A stretch of 64,000 nucleotides of DNA from RYN-230 sp963813975 (GTDB taxonomy: Bacteria > Actinomycetota > Actinomycetes > Streptosporangiales > Streptosporangiaceae). The translations under genes and the position numbers were made by a program. Numbering within the stretch: position 1 is the stretch's first letter; every line of letters starts with the position of its first letter. Below are positions 27,528 through 35,578 of the stretch, piece by piece. The notes under the pieces were generated by a model, which was not told the origin of the DNA, ran no database searches, and saw only the letters and a program-made list of their open reading frames with translations. The stretch spans positions 1 through 64,000 of the forward strand of contig CAWFAP010000001.1 of NCBI GenBank assembly GCA_963813975.1, in the 5' to 3' direction.

Positions 27528-27781
27528 TGCATCATGCCGAACTCGCGGGCGATGGCCTCGTTGACCTCGTCAGAATCCCAGTCCTCAGCGGCAACGAGCT
27601 TGCCACGCAAAGAGCCGCGCCCGGTCCGGTCGAGCCTACGGGCCAGCGGGACGACCTTGGCAACCGGATTCCCCGCACGGCTGATGACGATCTCTTCACC
27701 ATGCTCGACCCGCTCGATGATCCGGGACAGGTTGGTCTTGGCATCATGGATGTTGAATTGCGCAGCGGCCTCGCTTGGCAT
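27524..27781 (-). CDS. Phd/YefM-type antitoxin
   Basis: 85 aa. Typical N-terminal Phd/YefM DNA-binding domain (FNIHDAKTNLSRIIERVEHGEEIVISRAGNPVAKVVPL) followed by an acidic tail (DWDSDEVNEAI) for toxin binding. First gene of the pair; ribosome site AGGAGG at 27786-27791. The 10-bp palindrome CTTAGCTAAG at 27790-27799 overlaps that site, a good position for self-repression by the toxin-antitoxin complex. Confidence 0.92.
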   Translation of the reverse strand: MPSEAAAQFNIHDAKTNLSRIIERVEHGEEIVISRAGNPVAKVVPLARRLDRTGRGSLRGKLVAAEDWDSDEVNEAIAREFGMMQ

Positions 27782-27785
27782 GACT

Positions 27786-27799
27786 CCTCCTTAGCTAAG
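27786..27799 (-). promoter_or_regulatory. Palindrome overlapping antitoxin ribosome site
   Basis: CTTAGCTAAG (27790-27799) is a perfect palindrome adjoining AGGAGG (27786-27791) on the minus strand, 9 nt before the antitoxin ATG. Candidate operator for autoregulation. Confidence 0.5.
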
Positions 27800-27920
27800 A
27801 GGTTAGTCCACCCTTGGGAACGAGGCCACCAGCGAGAGGCGCGATCTCAAGTGGGCGGGCGCCTCGCAGCCGGTCATGCCGCTGGCCACCCGCTTGGGAG
27901 CGCAGTCGGTCCAGGAAGCG

Positions 27921-27941
27921 GTACAGCACGGAAGTACCGCA
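27921..27941 (+). repeat. GTACAGCA pair left of core C
   Basis: GTACAGCA (27921-27928) and GTACCGCA (27934-27941), 13 bp start to start, about 90 bp left of the core. The 100 bp from here to the core is alignable with 61701-61800 (shared ACGGTGACC and GGTGGAC blocks). Confidence 0.5.
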
Positions 27942-28027
27942 ACGCACCCGGACGTGGACGGACGTGCGGGGACGCGGGAGGACGGTGACCTGCACGGATA
28001 GACGCGGGTGGACGTGCTGCCGACAGA

Positions 28028-28066
28028 CATGCAAGAGGTCAGCGGTTCGAGCCCGCTTAGCTCCAC
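28028..28066 (+). repeat. tRNA 3'-end fragment, copy C (att-like core)
   Basis: 39 bp shared with copies A and B (CATGCAAG to CTCCAC). No tRNA 5' half is present. A classical terminator hairpin follows 23 bp later, as would sit behind a real tRNA gene, and an integrase C-terminus begins 100 bp further right. Confidence 0.8.
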
Positions 28067-28088
28067 TCACAGTTCATACAGGTCAGAC

Positions 28089-28121
28089 AGGGATTCTCCG
28101 CTTTGCGGAGGGTCCCTTTTT
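28089..28121 (+). terminator. Intrinsic terminator right of core C
   Basis: AGGGA/TCCCT and CTCCGC/GCGGAG stems with a 2x2 internal mismatch, TTT loop and a run of five T (28117-28121). The only classic T-tailed terminator in the window; its plus orientation fits a tRNA transcript ending here. Confidence 0.8.
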
Positions 28122-28163
28122 CGATCTTCGATGTCCGGCGGGAGCCAAACGGGGAGCCACTGG

Positions 28164-28844
28164 TCATGCGGACTTGGCGTCCTTCGGCTGGTTGAAGATG
28201 GTGTCCATGGCCTCGGCACCCTGGGTGATCACGGGCCTGAGCTGGTGCCGGTAGACCCGGGCCGTGACGGTGGCGTTCTTGTGTCCTACGAGGTCAGCGA
28301 TGGCCTCGAGGCGCACGCCGTTGTCGCTCATGATGGACACGAACGAGTGGCGCAGTTCCCGGGGTGTCCAGTCCTGTCCGATCCCGGCCGCTTTGGTGAT
28401 CGCGCGGAAGGATCGCCGGACGTTGCCTGCCGATGGGGGAGTGCCGACTCTGGTGCAGAACACCAGGCCGTGGTCCCGCCAGGCGGCCCCGGCGGTCTTG
28501 CGGTCGGTTTCCTGGCGGGCGTGCAGCGTGTGCAGCGCGTCCTCAGCCTGGGCGGGCAGTTTCAGTGTTCGGCGTGACTTCTCGGTCTTGGTGTCGCCGT
28601 CCACGCGGACGGAACGCCAGACATAGAGGGCGAACTCCTCGTGTACGAAGTCGGCCTCGGTGACCGGCCGCCAGGGTGCGTCGTCGTTATCGCGCGTGAC
28701 GACGTGATCCCAGCGCAGTTCGCGGGCTTCCTCTGTGCGGATGCCGGTCATCAGGGAGACGACGACGTAGGCGTGCAGCGAGGACCGTTGCGCTTTCTCC
28801 AGGACGGCCGTTGCCTGACTGTGCGTGCCGATAACCTCGTCCAC
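28164..28844 (-). pseudogene. Tyrosine integrase lacking its N-terminus
   Basis: 226 residues of the catalytic domain of a phage/ICE-type tyrosine recombinase: Arg in MTGIRTEEARELRW, HxxR as PRELRHSF, His in LVGHKNATV and the nucleophile Tyr in RVYRHQ. The N-terminal SAM-like and arm-binding domains (about 150-200 residues) are missing because a transposase gene begins 2 bp upstream of the first codon. Its 3' end lies about 100 bp from att-like core C, the usual int-att neighbourhood. Probably inactive; likely the enzyme that once used this site. Confidence 0.88.
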
Positions 28845-28845
28845 G

Positions 28846-29928
28846 TCATGCCACCAGGCGGTATTCGTTGATCAGGCCACCGACCTGAGCCCGTCTTCGG
28901 ATGCGGTACAGGTCGAGGTCAACCGGCTCGGGTAGCGGTTTAAGGGGCGCGGCGCCGTATAGGGAGCGGTGCGGGCGGTGCTGATTGTGGCGGGTCTCGT
29001 AGTCGCTTAGGATCCGCCGCAGATGGGCCTGATTCCAGATAAGGGTGCGGTCCAGGAGCTCGCGGCGGCATCCCCCGATCCAGCGTTCGGCGATCGCGTT
29101 CATGCGGGGCGTCTGGATGTTGCAGAGCACGGTCCGGATCCCGGCGTCGGCCAGGACGGCGTCGAACGCGGTGGTGAAGTTTGATCCGCGGTCGCGGATC
29201 ATGAACTTGATCTGATCCGCCTGTTCACCGAGATCCATGATCAGGTTGCGGGCTTGCTGGGTGGCCCATTCCCCGGTGGGATGCAGGGTGATGCCGAGGA
29301 TGCGGATGCGCCGGGTCGCGTGCTCGATTACGGCCAGGACATAGGCCTGGGTGCCGTCGAGTAGGTCGACGGTGAAGAAGTCGCAGGCCAGGATGGCCTC
29401 GGCCTGGGAGCGCAGGAATTGTGACCAGGTCGGCCCTGTCTGCCGCCGGCCGGGGTTGATGCCGCTGGCCTTGAAGATCTCCCACACGGTGGACGCTGCG
29501 ACCTTTATGCCGAGTCCGGCCAGTTCGCCGTGGATCCTTCGGTATCCCCAGTCCGGGTTCTCCCGGGCCAGCCGTCGGACCAGGGCCTGGATGTTCCGGC
29601 GGGTCGCTGGCCGGCCAGTCCTGCCGCGCATGGACCTGGCGGCCCAGCGGCGGCGGACGATGTCGCGGTGCCAGCGCACGATCGTGTCCGGGGTAATCAG
29701 CAGCCGCAGCCCTTGGCGTCGCGCTTTCGGTATCAGGCCGAGCAGGGTCGCGAGCAGGGCCCGGTCCGCCCAGTCCAGCTTCGGCCGCCGCGGCTGCCGG
29801 CGCTGCAGCACGCCGATCTGGTGGCGCAGGATCAAGATCTCCGTGGTCTTCCACATCTCCTCACGCCGCGACAGCCGCAACCCCGTGGCGACCCGCGTAA
29901 TCAGGAGGAACACGAACCGCAGGCACAT
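28846..29928 (-). CDS. DDE transposase with integrase core, intact
   Basis: 360 aa. N-terminal helical/HTH region (ILRHQIGVLQRRQPRRPKLDW; LITPDTIVRWHRD), a second HTH (NPDWGYRRIHGELAGLGIKV) and an rve catalytic core with DDE: Asp in ACDFFTVDLLDG, Asp in MIRDRGSNF and Glu in NAIAERWIGGCRRE. Full length with no frame breaks, so probably a recently active insertion sequence. It interrupts the integrase gene on its left. A short fragment of a related transposase is present at 59275-59405. I cannot place it in an IS family with certainty (IS481/IS3-like) and did not find terminal repeats by eye. Confidence 0.9.
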   Translation of the reverse strand: MCLRFVFLLITRVATGLRLSRREEMWKTTEILILRHQIGVLQRRQPRRPKLDWADRALLATLLGLIPKARRQGLRLLITPDTIVRWHRDIVRRRWAARSMRGRTGRPATRRNIQALVRRLARENPDWGYRRIHGELAGLGIKVAASTVWEIFKASGINPGRRQTGPTWSQFLRSQAEAILACDFFTVDLLDGTQAYVLAVIEHATRRIRILGITLHPTGEWATQQARNLIMDLGEQADQIKFMIRDRGSNFTTAFDAVLADAGIRTVLCNIQTPRMNAIAERWIGGCRRELLDRTLIWNQAHLRRILSDYETRHNQHRPHRSLYGAAPLKPLPEPVDLDLYRIRRRAQVGGLINEYRLVA

Positions 29929-30053
29929 GATCGCTGATCATCACGCCCGGAGCACCGAACGGGCAACTCTGCTGGTCAGAGGCCGTGGACGAGATTCTCG
30001 GCACGCACAGGACCTGCGAATTCGTCCCGCGCCAGGTACCTGGCTGACGCGGG

Positions 30054-30083
30054 TTGACCGGCTACGGAACAATCGTTTAGTAT
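30054..30083 (+). promoter_or_regulatory. Promoter of TetR/ABC unit, probably leaderless
   Basis: TTGACC (30054-30059), 18-nt spacer, TAGTAT (30078-30083), 7 nt before ATG 30091. No ribosome site exists, so translation likely starts at the transcript's 5' end, as for the TetR gene at 23727. Confidence 0.6.
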
Positions 30084-30090
30084 TCTGTAC

Positions 30091-30723
30091 ATGCGTTCAG
30101 CCCCGGATGACCGGACTGCGCGGGCGATCATCCGCGATGAGGCGCTGCGGTTGTTCGCGGCGCGCGGGCCGGACGCGGTGACGGTGCGGCAGATCGCCGC
30201 GGCGGCGGGTGTGTCCCCGGCGCTGGTCGTGCATCACTTCGGCTCGAAGGAGGGGCTGCGGGAGGTGGTGGATGAGCATGTGCTGGGCCTGTTCGAGGCG
30301 ATGCTCGCCGAGATGACCGCGGATGGCGCCCCGGACCTGTACGACCCGGCGGCGAGCGGCTCGCTGGCCGAGGCGATGGTGGCTCACTTGCCGCCGGGCT
30401 CCCCGGTGCCCGCGTACCTGCGCCGGCTGCTGCTCGCTGACGGGGACGCCGGCCGGCGGTTGTTCCGCCGCATGTACGAGATCAGCACCATGCTGGTCGG
30501 CGCCCTGGTGCAGGCCGGCCTGGCGGCCCCGGGGGCCGATCCCGCGGTGCGGGTGGCCTTCCTGCTGGCCAACGACCTGGCTGTGTTCCTGTTGCGGGAG
30601 CATCTCGCCGACGTGCTCGGAGTCGACCCGCTGTCGGAGGAGGGCATGGCGCGCTGGGCCCGCGAGATGCTGGCGATCTACGCCGCCGGGCTGCCCGCCG
30701 CGCCGGAGGGCGGGCCGCCATGA
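30091..30723 (+). CDS. TetR family regulator of adjacent ABC exporter
   Basis: 210 aa. HTH at about residues 12-58: AIIRDEALRLFAARGPDAV, VRQIAAAAGVSPALVVHHFGSKEGL; C-terminal ligand domain with PGSPVPAYLRRLLLADGDAG and VAFLLANDLAVFLLREHL. It precedes the ABC ATPase by 114 bp and very likely controls it. A heavily decayed close paralogue lies at 41565-42163 on the other strand. Starts at ATG 30091 directly behind a -10 box. Confidence 0.92.
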   Translation: MRSAPDDRTARAIIRDEALRLFAARGPDAVTVRQIAAAAGVSPALVVHHFGSKEGLREVVDEHVLGLFEAMLAEMTADGAPDLYDPAASGSLAEAMVAHLPPGSPVPAYLRRLLLADGDAGRRLFRRMYEISTMLVGALVQAGLAAPGADPAVRVAFLLANDLAVFLLREHLADVLGVDPLSEEGMARWAREMLAIYAAGLPAAPEGGPP

Positions 30724-30837
30724 GCGCCCGCGGCCGGCCCGGCCAGCGCTACGTGGATGCCGTGCGCGACAGCCGTGGTCATCACGACCAGTTTCCCTGA
30801 TCACAGGCGGGCGATGCGCCCAGCCGGGAAGGAGATG

Positions 30838-31545
30838 ATGCCGGTGTTCGGCCATCATGCACGTGCTGCCGGGGCGGTGGCCGGGGAGGCGCCGCGATCA
30901 AGCGCCCCGCCTGGCGTGCTGCTGGAGGCCCGGGACGTGCGCAAGGCCTATGGCCGCCATGCGGTGCTCCGCGGCGCAGACCTGGCGGCCGGGCCGGGGG
31001 AGCTGGTCGGGGTGGTGGGGGAGAACGGGGCCGGGAAGTCCACCCTGCTGAAGATCCTCGCCGGCACCCTGGCCGCGGACGGCGGCAGTGTCCGGCTCGC
31101 CGGGACGCTGGGCTACTGCCCGCAAGACCCGGTGCTCAACGACAATCTCACCGTGGACCAGCATCTGCGCTACTTCGCCGCCGCCTGCCGGCTCCCGGCG
31201 CTGGACCGGGCTGAGGAACTGGTCGGCCAGCTCGGGTACGCCCGGCTGCGGCGGGATCCGGCCGGCACGCTGTCCGGTGGGACCCGGCAGAAGCTGAACC
31301 TCACGCTGGCCCTGATGCACGACCCCGATGTGCTCCTGCTTGACGAGCCGTACCAGGGCTTCGACTGGGAAACCTACCTTCGGTTCTGGGATCTGGTCAC
31401 GGACCTGCGTGCCCGCCGCAAGGCCATCGTGATCATCACCCACCTGGTCTTCGAACAGGACCGCTTCGACCTGCTCGCCGATTTGTCCGGCGGCCGGCTC
31501 ACCCGCCGCGCGCCGTCGGGGAAGGATGACCATGCCCGCCGCTGA
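30838..31545 (+). CDS. ABC transporter ATP-binding protein
   Basis: 235 aa. I use ATG 30838 with GGGAAGGAG at 30826-30834; ATG 30835 touches that site. Complete nucleotide-binding domain: Walker A GENGAGKST (61-69), Q-loop YCPQDP, signature LSGGTRQ (about 147), Walker B VLLLDEPYQGFDWE and switch His in IIITHLVFE. The unusual acidic W after the Walker B Glu and the short length fit drug/lipid-type exporters of actinomycetes. Overlaps the permease start by 14 bp, so coupled. Confidence 0.93.
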   Translation: MPVFGHHARAAGAVAGEAPRSSAPPGVLLEARDVRKAYGRHAVLRGADLAAGPGELVGVVGENGAGKSTLLKILAGTLAADGGSVRLAGTLGYCPQDPVLNDNLTVDQHLRYFAAACRLPALDRAEELVGQLGYARLRRDPAGTLSGGTRQKLNLTLALMHDPDVLLLDEPYQGFDWETYLRFWDLVTDLRARRKAIVIITHLVFEQDRFDLLADLSGGRLTRRAPSGKDDHARR

Positions 31546-32344
31546 CCTTGCTACCGCCCCGGCTGCCCACCCGGCGCCCGTGTTCGCCCAGTTCCCGACC
31601 GCGTGGCGGTTCGCGCTGCGCAACCAGACCCGCAACCGGCTCGCCGGGCTGCTGCTCGTGGTGTTCGTCCCGGCCTGGTACCTGCTGATGGCCGCGCTGA
31701 CCGGGCACCAGATCCTGCGCTTCCGGCTGTTTTCCACCGGCCAGGTCCTGGCTGTGGACGGCCGCCACCTGACCCTGATCAGCGCCGGGCTGAACTCGCT
31801 GACCCTCATCACCGGCTTCGCCGTGTTCGCCGCCATCCGCAAGACCCTGGCCTTCGACAAGCGGCTCGTGTTCGCCGGCTACCGGCAGCCCACCCTGATC
31901 GCCGCCAAGACCCTCGCCATCGCCATCGTTGCCGCCGGTGTGGCTGGCTACACCGCCAGCGTCCTGCTGGTGTTCTGGCGCCCGGGGCTGGCGGGCTGGC
32001 TGGCCATCCTGGCCGCCTTCGCCGTCATCGCTCTCACCTACGGAGCACTCGGCCTGCTGCTCGGCGTCCTGGTCAAGGGCGACCTGGAAGGCTTCTTCCT
32101 GATCATCATGGGCTCGCTGATGGACACCTTCCTGCAGAACCCGCTCGGCAACCCGATCGCCAACAAGCCGATCCTGGAATGGTTCCCCTCCTTCGGCCCC
32201 ATGCAATTCGCGGCCGGCGGAGCGTTCGGCCACGCTGTCCTGTGGGGCCACCTCGCCCTCGGCCTGGCCTGGGCCGCCGCCTTCACCCTCGCCGGGCTGG
32301 TCACCTTCCGCCTCAGGACCCGCAGCCGCCGGCACCCCGGCTGA
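31532..32344 (+). CDS. ABC transporter permease
   Basis: 270 aa from ATG 31532, 6 nt after GGGGAAGG; another ATG at 31526 overlaps that site. Six hydrophobic helices with the ABC-2-like plan: NRLAGLLLVVFVPAWYLLMAAL, two mid-protein helices around GYRQPTLIAAKTLAIAIVAAGV, and ALGLLLGVLVKGDLEGFFLIIM near the end. It pairs with the ATPase, so a dimeric exporter is expected. Substrate unknown; TetR control suggests a small hydrophobic compound. Confidence 0.9.
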   Translation: MPAADLATAPAAHPAPVFAQFPTAWRFALRNQTRNRLAGLLLVVFVPAWYLLMAALTGHQILRFRLFSTGQVLAVDGRHLTLISAGLNSLTLITGFAVFAAIRKTLAFDKRLVFAGYRQPTLIAAKTLAIAIVAAGVAGYTASVLLVFWRPGLAGWLAILAAFAVIALTYGALGLLLGVLVKGDLEGFFLIIMGSLMDTFLQNPLGNPIANKPILEWFPSFGPMQFAAGGAFGHAVLWGHLALGLAWAAAFTLAGLVTFRLRTRSRRHPG

Positions 32345-32591
32345 GGCGGTGCCGCACCCTGGCCGCGAGGTGGATTTCGGCCTATGGCTGTGGTGGCACT
32401 GGCCCCGACCCCGACCCGGTCCCGGCCGGGCGCCACACTGCACACGGATCGTCATAACCGTTCGCAATGGAACTCGCCGGAGCTGGCCTGGGCCGCAGCG
32501 GGGCCGATGAACGCCGCAGGCGACGGGTCCCTGTCGCCGTGCCGGTGGCAGCCGCGATCGCGCGGCCCGGCTCCGCCAGCAGCCGCAATGG

Positions 32592-33395
32592 TCAGGCCGG
32601 CGGTGATTGCCAGCCCCTCGGTGCCCGCGGCCAGCCGCTGAGCCCGGGACCGTCTGAGTCGCCATCGCCGGCCTTGCGGAGTTCCTCCTCAGGATCTTCG
32701 CTGTCACGGAGCCAGGTAATGAGCATGCCGTAGATGACGGGCAGAAAGCAGAGAGCCGGGACCGCCCACATGATGGCGACCGCGAACTGCTGGTCAGCGG
32801 CCGCGCTCAGGCCGTGTCCTGCGACATGCCTATAGCCGGCGAACCAGGTCCCGCTGGACATGCCGATGACGTAGGCAAGCACCCAGATCGCCCACATGGC
32901 CAGCGCTGCCATTGCAGCACGCTGCGGGCGAGAGAGCCTGGGCAGCAGAGGCGGTGACTTCACTAGCTCGAGCCAGACGCCTGATCCGGCGGCGAGCAGC
33001 GTAACCATCTCAGCGACCGCCAGACCCGGGTCCCTGGCCAGCGCGGTCACCGTCGTCGGCAATCTCCAGGCGATCAGCAGCGCGATGAACGTCACCAGTA
33101 CGGCTGCGGGCCGGAAGGCGACGGGCCTGCGGGACTGCGCGGGGCGACCTGCCGGGCCGCGCAAACGTGCAGAGCCCCGGCTCTGGTCCCGGTGGCGGGG
33201 CAGGCCAGCGAAGCGCCACGGTGCGCCCAGCACCAGCAGCGCGGGCGCAGCAACGGCGAAGATCACGAACTGCAGTGATCCTGCGAAGGCGTACTGCCGT
33301 GCGTAGCTCCCCGCAGGAGGCAGCAGCGTGCCCAGCGCCACGACCACTGCGGCCAGGGCGAGCCCGGGCCGGATGCGCGCAATCCAGATCAGCAC
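32592..33395 (-). CDS. CtaG-like cytochrome c oxidase assembly membrane protein
   Basis: 267 aa from GTG 33395, where the hydrophobic protein begins (VLIWIARIRPGLALAAVVVA); the open frame up to 33608 is low-quality. About six to seven helices, with SYARQYAFAGSLQFVIFAVAAPALLVLGAP and YRHVAGHGLSAAADQQFAVAIMW resembling the caa3-type CtaG family, which inserts copper into the oxidase. Conserved His residues are present in the RHVAGHG region. No oxidase genes adjoin it, so a role in copper or another membrane process is possible. Confidence 0.72.
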   Translation of the reverse strand: MLIWIARIRPGLALAAVVVALGTLLPPAGSYARQYAFAGSLQFVIFAVAAPALLVLGAPWRFAGLPRHRDQSRGSARLRGPAGRPAQSRRPVAFRPAAVLVTFIALLIAWRLPTTVTALARDPGLAVAEMVTLLAAGSGVWLELVKSPPLLPRLSRPQRAAMAALAMWAIWVLAYVIGMSSGTWFAGYRHVAGHGLSAAADQQFAVAIMWAVPALCFLPVIYGMLITWLRDSEDPEEELRKAGDGDSDGPGLSGWPRAPRGWQSPPA

Positions 33396-33564
33396 TCCGG
33401 AACCCTGCCGGTCTGCCGGATACTCAGCAACTGCGGCAACCCACCACCGGCCGGCCGCTGGCCGGGACGGTGGACCGTCACCCGCGAGACGTGCGCTCTG
33501 CGGGCGCGGGGGGCGCTGGGGCGTGCCGAAGGTCGGCGCGAGGAATTGGCCACACGGACACCAG

Positions 33565-34012
33565 ACTGCAGGAGATCGTCCCGTATCCCTCCCCGGCTGC
33601 TTCTGCAAGCTGGCGCAGCGCGGTGATTAGCGTGCCTGCAGGCGGCAGGCGGGAGCTGCCAGAGGATACGCGACAGTCCCTGCCGCGGCCCCGCCGCGAC
33701 CTGGCGGGCCAGATCCTGACAGGTAGCGGCAAGCGCGAGTGTCACCACCTTGGGGTGATCCGGCTCGCTGCCCCTGGTTACGCGACCGGCGGCCAGCCCG
33801 CCGGCGAGCCGGGAAACTATCGGTGCCTCCAGTACGGCGCCCGGGGCATCTGGACGGACCGGGTCCGCCAGGGATCGGCCAGGACCGCGAGCATCCGGAG
33901 CTGCCGCAGGGTCACCGGAGCCATCAAGGACCCCGATACTCCACCGTGCCACGCCCGCCAGGACGCGCGTGGCCGCCTGCAGGACCTCTACCGTGTCGGG
34001 CGCCAGCTCCGG
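33565..34012 (-). pseudogene. Decayed MarR regulator (ghost copy of 46085-46501)
   Basis: About 450 bp alignable base by base with the MarR gene at 46085-46501 and its upstream part: shared blocks GGAGATCGT-C-CCGTATCCCTC, GATCCTGNC, TCGGCCAGGACCGCGAGCAT and GTGGCCGCCTGCAGGACCTCT. Frame breaks scramble the centre; the C-terminal ITALRQLAEAAGEGYGTIS and part of the wing (VTRGSEPDHPKVVTLAL) remain in different frames. The DNA continues past the working gene's start codon, which suggests the ancestral protein was longer. Confidence 0.72.
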
Positions 34013-34115
34013 GAGGATCGGGCGCGTTCCTGGGGACGGCTCCATGGCGGCGAATTGTATTACGCAACACTTGTCATCGGCAACGAAGGTCATCCGCCGT
34101 CCTGACCTGGAGTAT

Positions 34116-34688
34116 CTACCCAGGCCAGGCGGGGATCGGGCCGGCCGGGTCGTGTGGGTGCAGGAGGAACATGCGCGGCGGGACGTCGCGCCGGTTGGCG
34201 TAGTGCCCATAGCCGGGATAGATGGACAGGAACCGTGGCCATACGCGGCTCTGTGCAGCGGCGCCGGCGAGTTCCGCGGTAACACGGATGCGCTCTGGCC
34301 CGATCTCGATCGTGGCCGCCGGCGCGGCCAGCAGATTGGCAGTCCAGCCAGGATGGGCCGGGTGCCCGAAATTCGTTCCTGCCACGGCGAAGTCCACTCC
34401 ATCGCGCACATACAGGAGCGGCGTGGTGCGGGTCTGCCCTGACTTGGCGCCGGTGCTGCTCAGCAGCAGGACCGGCAATCCATACAAGCGCGAGGCGACG
34501 CGCCCGGACGACGCGCGGATCAGGAAGCGGTCAAGCCGCGGGCCCACCCGGCGGTAGAAGGCCGCGAAGGGCCGGGTTGGTGCGAGCACACGCAGCAGTG
34601 CCGTCAGCGGTGTACGGCGCAGGCGCTGCTCGTATTCCGCAACACGCCGCAACTGGCCCGCCGCGTCCGCGCCTGGATGATCACCCAT
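34116..34688 (-). CDS. F420-dependent (DDN-like) nitroreductase family protein
   Basis: 190 aa. Belongs to the split-barrel flavin/deazaflavin oxidoreductases (FDOR-A): helix then PVLLLSSTGAKSGQTRTTPLLYVRDG, FAVAGTNFGHPAHPGWTANLLAAP and RIRVTAELAG, the pattern of the Mycobacterium Ddn group. It would use reduced F420 to reduce quinones or similar acceptors, possibly at the membrane. Cofactor use is inferred from family. The next gene to the left on the same strand is the MarR ghost. Confidence 0.88.
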   Translation of the reverse strand: MGDHPGADAAGQLRRVAEYEQRLRRTPLTALLRVLAPTRPFAAFYRRVGPRLDRFLIRASSGRVASRLYGLPVLLLSSTGAKSGQTRTTPLLYVRDGVDFAVAGTNFGHPAHPGWTANLLAAPAATIEIGPERIRVTAELAGAAAQSRVWPRFLSIYPGYGHYANRRDVPPRMFLLHPHDPAGPIPAWPG

Positions 34689-34955
34689 ATCAGCCCGCCA
34701 TCCCGCAGGTCACCACGCACACGCAGAGGCTAACGCAGGGCCCGGAGGTCTGCAGGCTCGTCCCCGTAACGGCCGTCCAGTGACGTTCATGACGGTACGG
34801 CGCCGACGTGGCGGCCTAGCGAGGCGTTGCGCGCGGCACAAGGCCGCGCAACGCAGGTCTTCGCCGGCAGGTTGACCTTGGCGGATTCCCGTCTTCGGGA
34901 CCTTCGTTGCCATTCGCAGCCCGTGCTGTAATGGGCGCCTGCCGCTGCCTCTGGG

Positions 34956-35363
34956 CTAACCGGGAATCCTCTGGCCGACTTCGATGAGGTGGCCGTCTGG
35001 ATCGCGCATGTAGCAGCGCAGTTCCGGGCCGCGGTCGGCCGGCGGTGTCAGGAACTGAGCCCCGCGCTCACGCCACTGCCGGTAGGCGGCCTGGATGTCG
35101 GCGACGCGGATGTTGAGGAAGCTGCTGACGTGATCGGGGTCGTGCGGCGGCTCCAGCGTCACCGTCGGCTTGTCATCGGTGGGCGCCCCGCCGGCGTTGA
35201 TGATGATCCAGCTGTTGGCGAGGGCGACGATCGACGGCTCCCCGTCCCGCAGCACCCCGCCGCCGAGCACGCCAGCGTAGAAGCGCCGCGACCGGCCGAC
35301 GTCGGAGGCGACGATGAAGTGCGTAAGGACGATTCCCTCTGCGGGCGCCGGGAACTTGGCCAT
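34956..35363 (-). CDS. VOC family (glyoxalase/bleomycin resistance) protein
   Basis: 135 aa, one complete VOC domain with two beta-alpha-beta-beta-beta units: THFIVASDVGRSRRFYAGVLG, IVALANSWIIINAG, then FLNIRVADIQAAYRQWRERGAQFLT and ELRCYMRDPDGHLIEVGQ, whose last Glu is a typical metal ligand. Ligand unknown; enzymes of this group act in dioxygenation, isomerisation or drug binding. It lies 2 bp from the YciI fragment on the same strand and may once have been co-transcribed with it. Confidence 0.9.
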   Translation of the reverse strand: MAKFPAPAEGIVLTHFIVASDVGRSRRFYAGVLGGGVLRDGEPSIVALANSWIIINAGGAPTDDKPTVTLEPPHDPDHVSSFLNIRVADIQAAYRQWRERGAQFLTPPADRGPELRCYMRDPDGHLIEVGQRIPG

Positions 35364-35365
35364 CG

Positions 35366-35557
35366 CTAGCGCTCCAGCATCGGGCGGACCTCAACGGTCC
35401 CGCCGAGCCGGGCGACCGGGATCCGCGCCGCGAACGCGGTCGCCGCGTCGAGGCCAGGCGCGTCGTAGATGTAGTATCCGTCCAGCTCGTTTCCCGCCTC
35501 GACGGCGGGGCCGGCGGTCACCTGCGTCGTCCCGTTCTTCAGGCGGACCGTCGCCGG
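35366..35557 (-). pseudogene. YciI/DGPF-domain protein, C-terminal fragment
   Basis: About 63 residues: ATVRLKNGTTQVTAGPAVEAG, then ELDGYYIYDAPGLDAATAFAARIP and TVEVRPMLE. This is the second half of a YciI-like dimeric ferredoxin fold common beside sigma factors in actinomycetes. The first half, with the catalytic His-Asp region, is missing and replaced by a piece of a cation antiporter in the same frame. Not functional as it stands. Confidence 0.75.
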
Positions 35558-35578
35558 TTGGGACTGTAATTGGATTGA

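Noticed and set aside
27921..28020. Recurring GGACG-type motifs, first suspected as a CRISPR or tandem array
   Set aside because: No regular spacer-repeat period; the motifs are short and irregular and belong to the left flank of core C.
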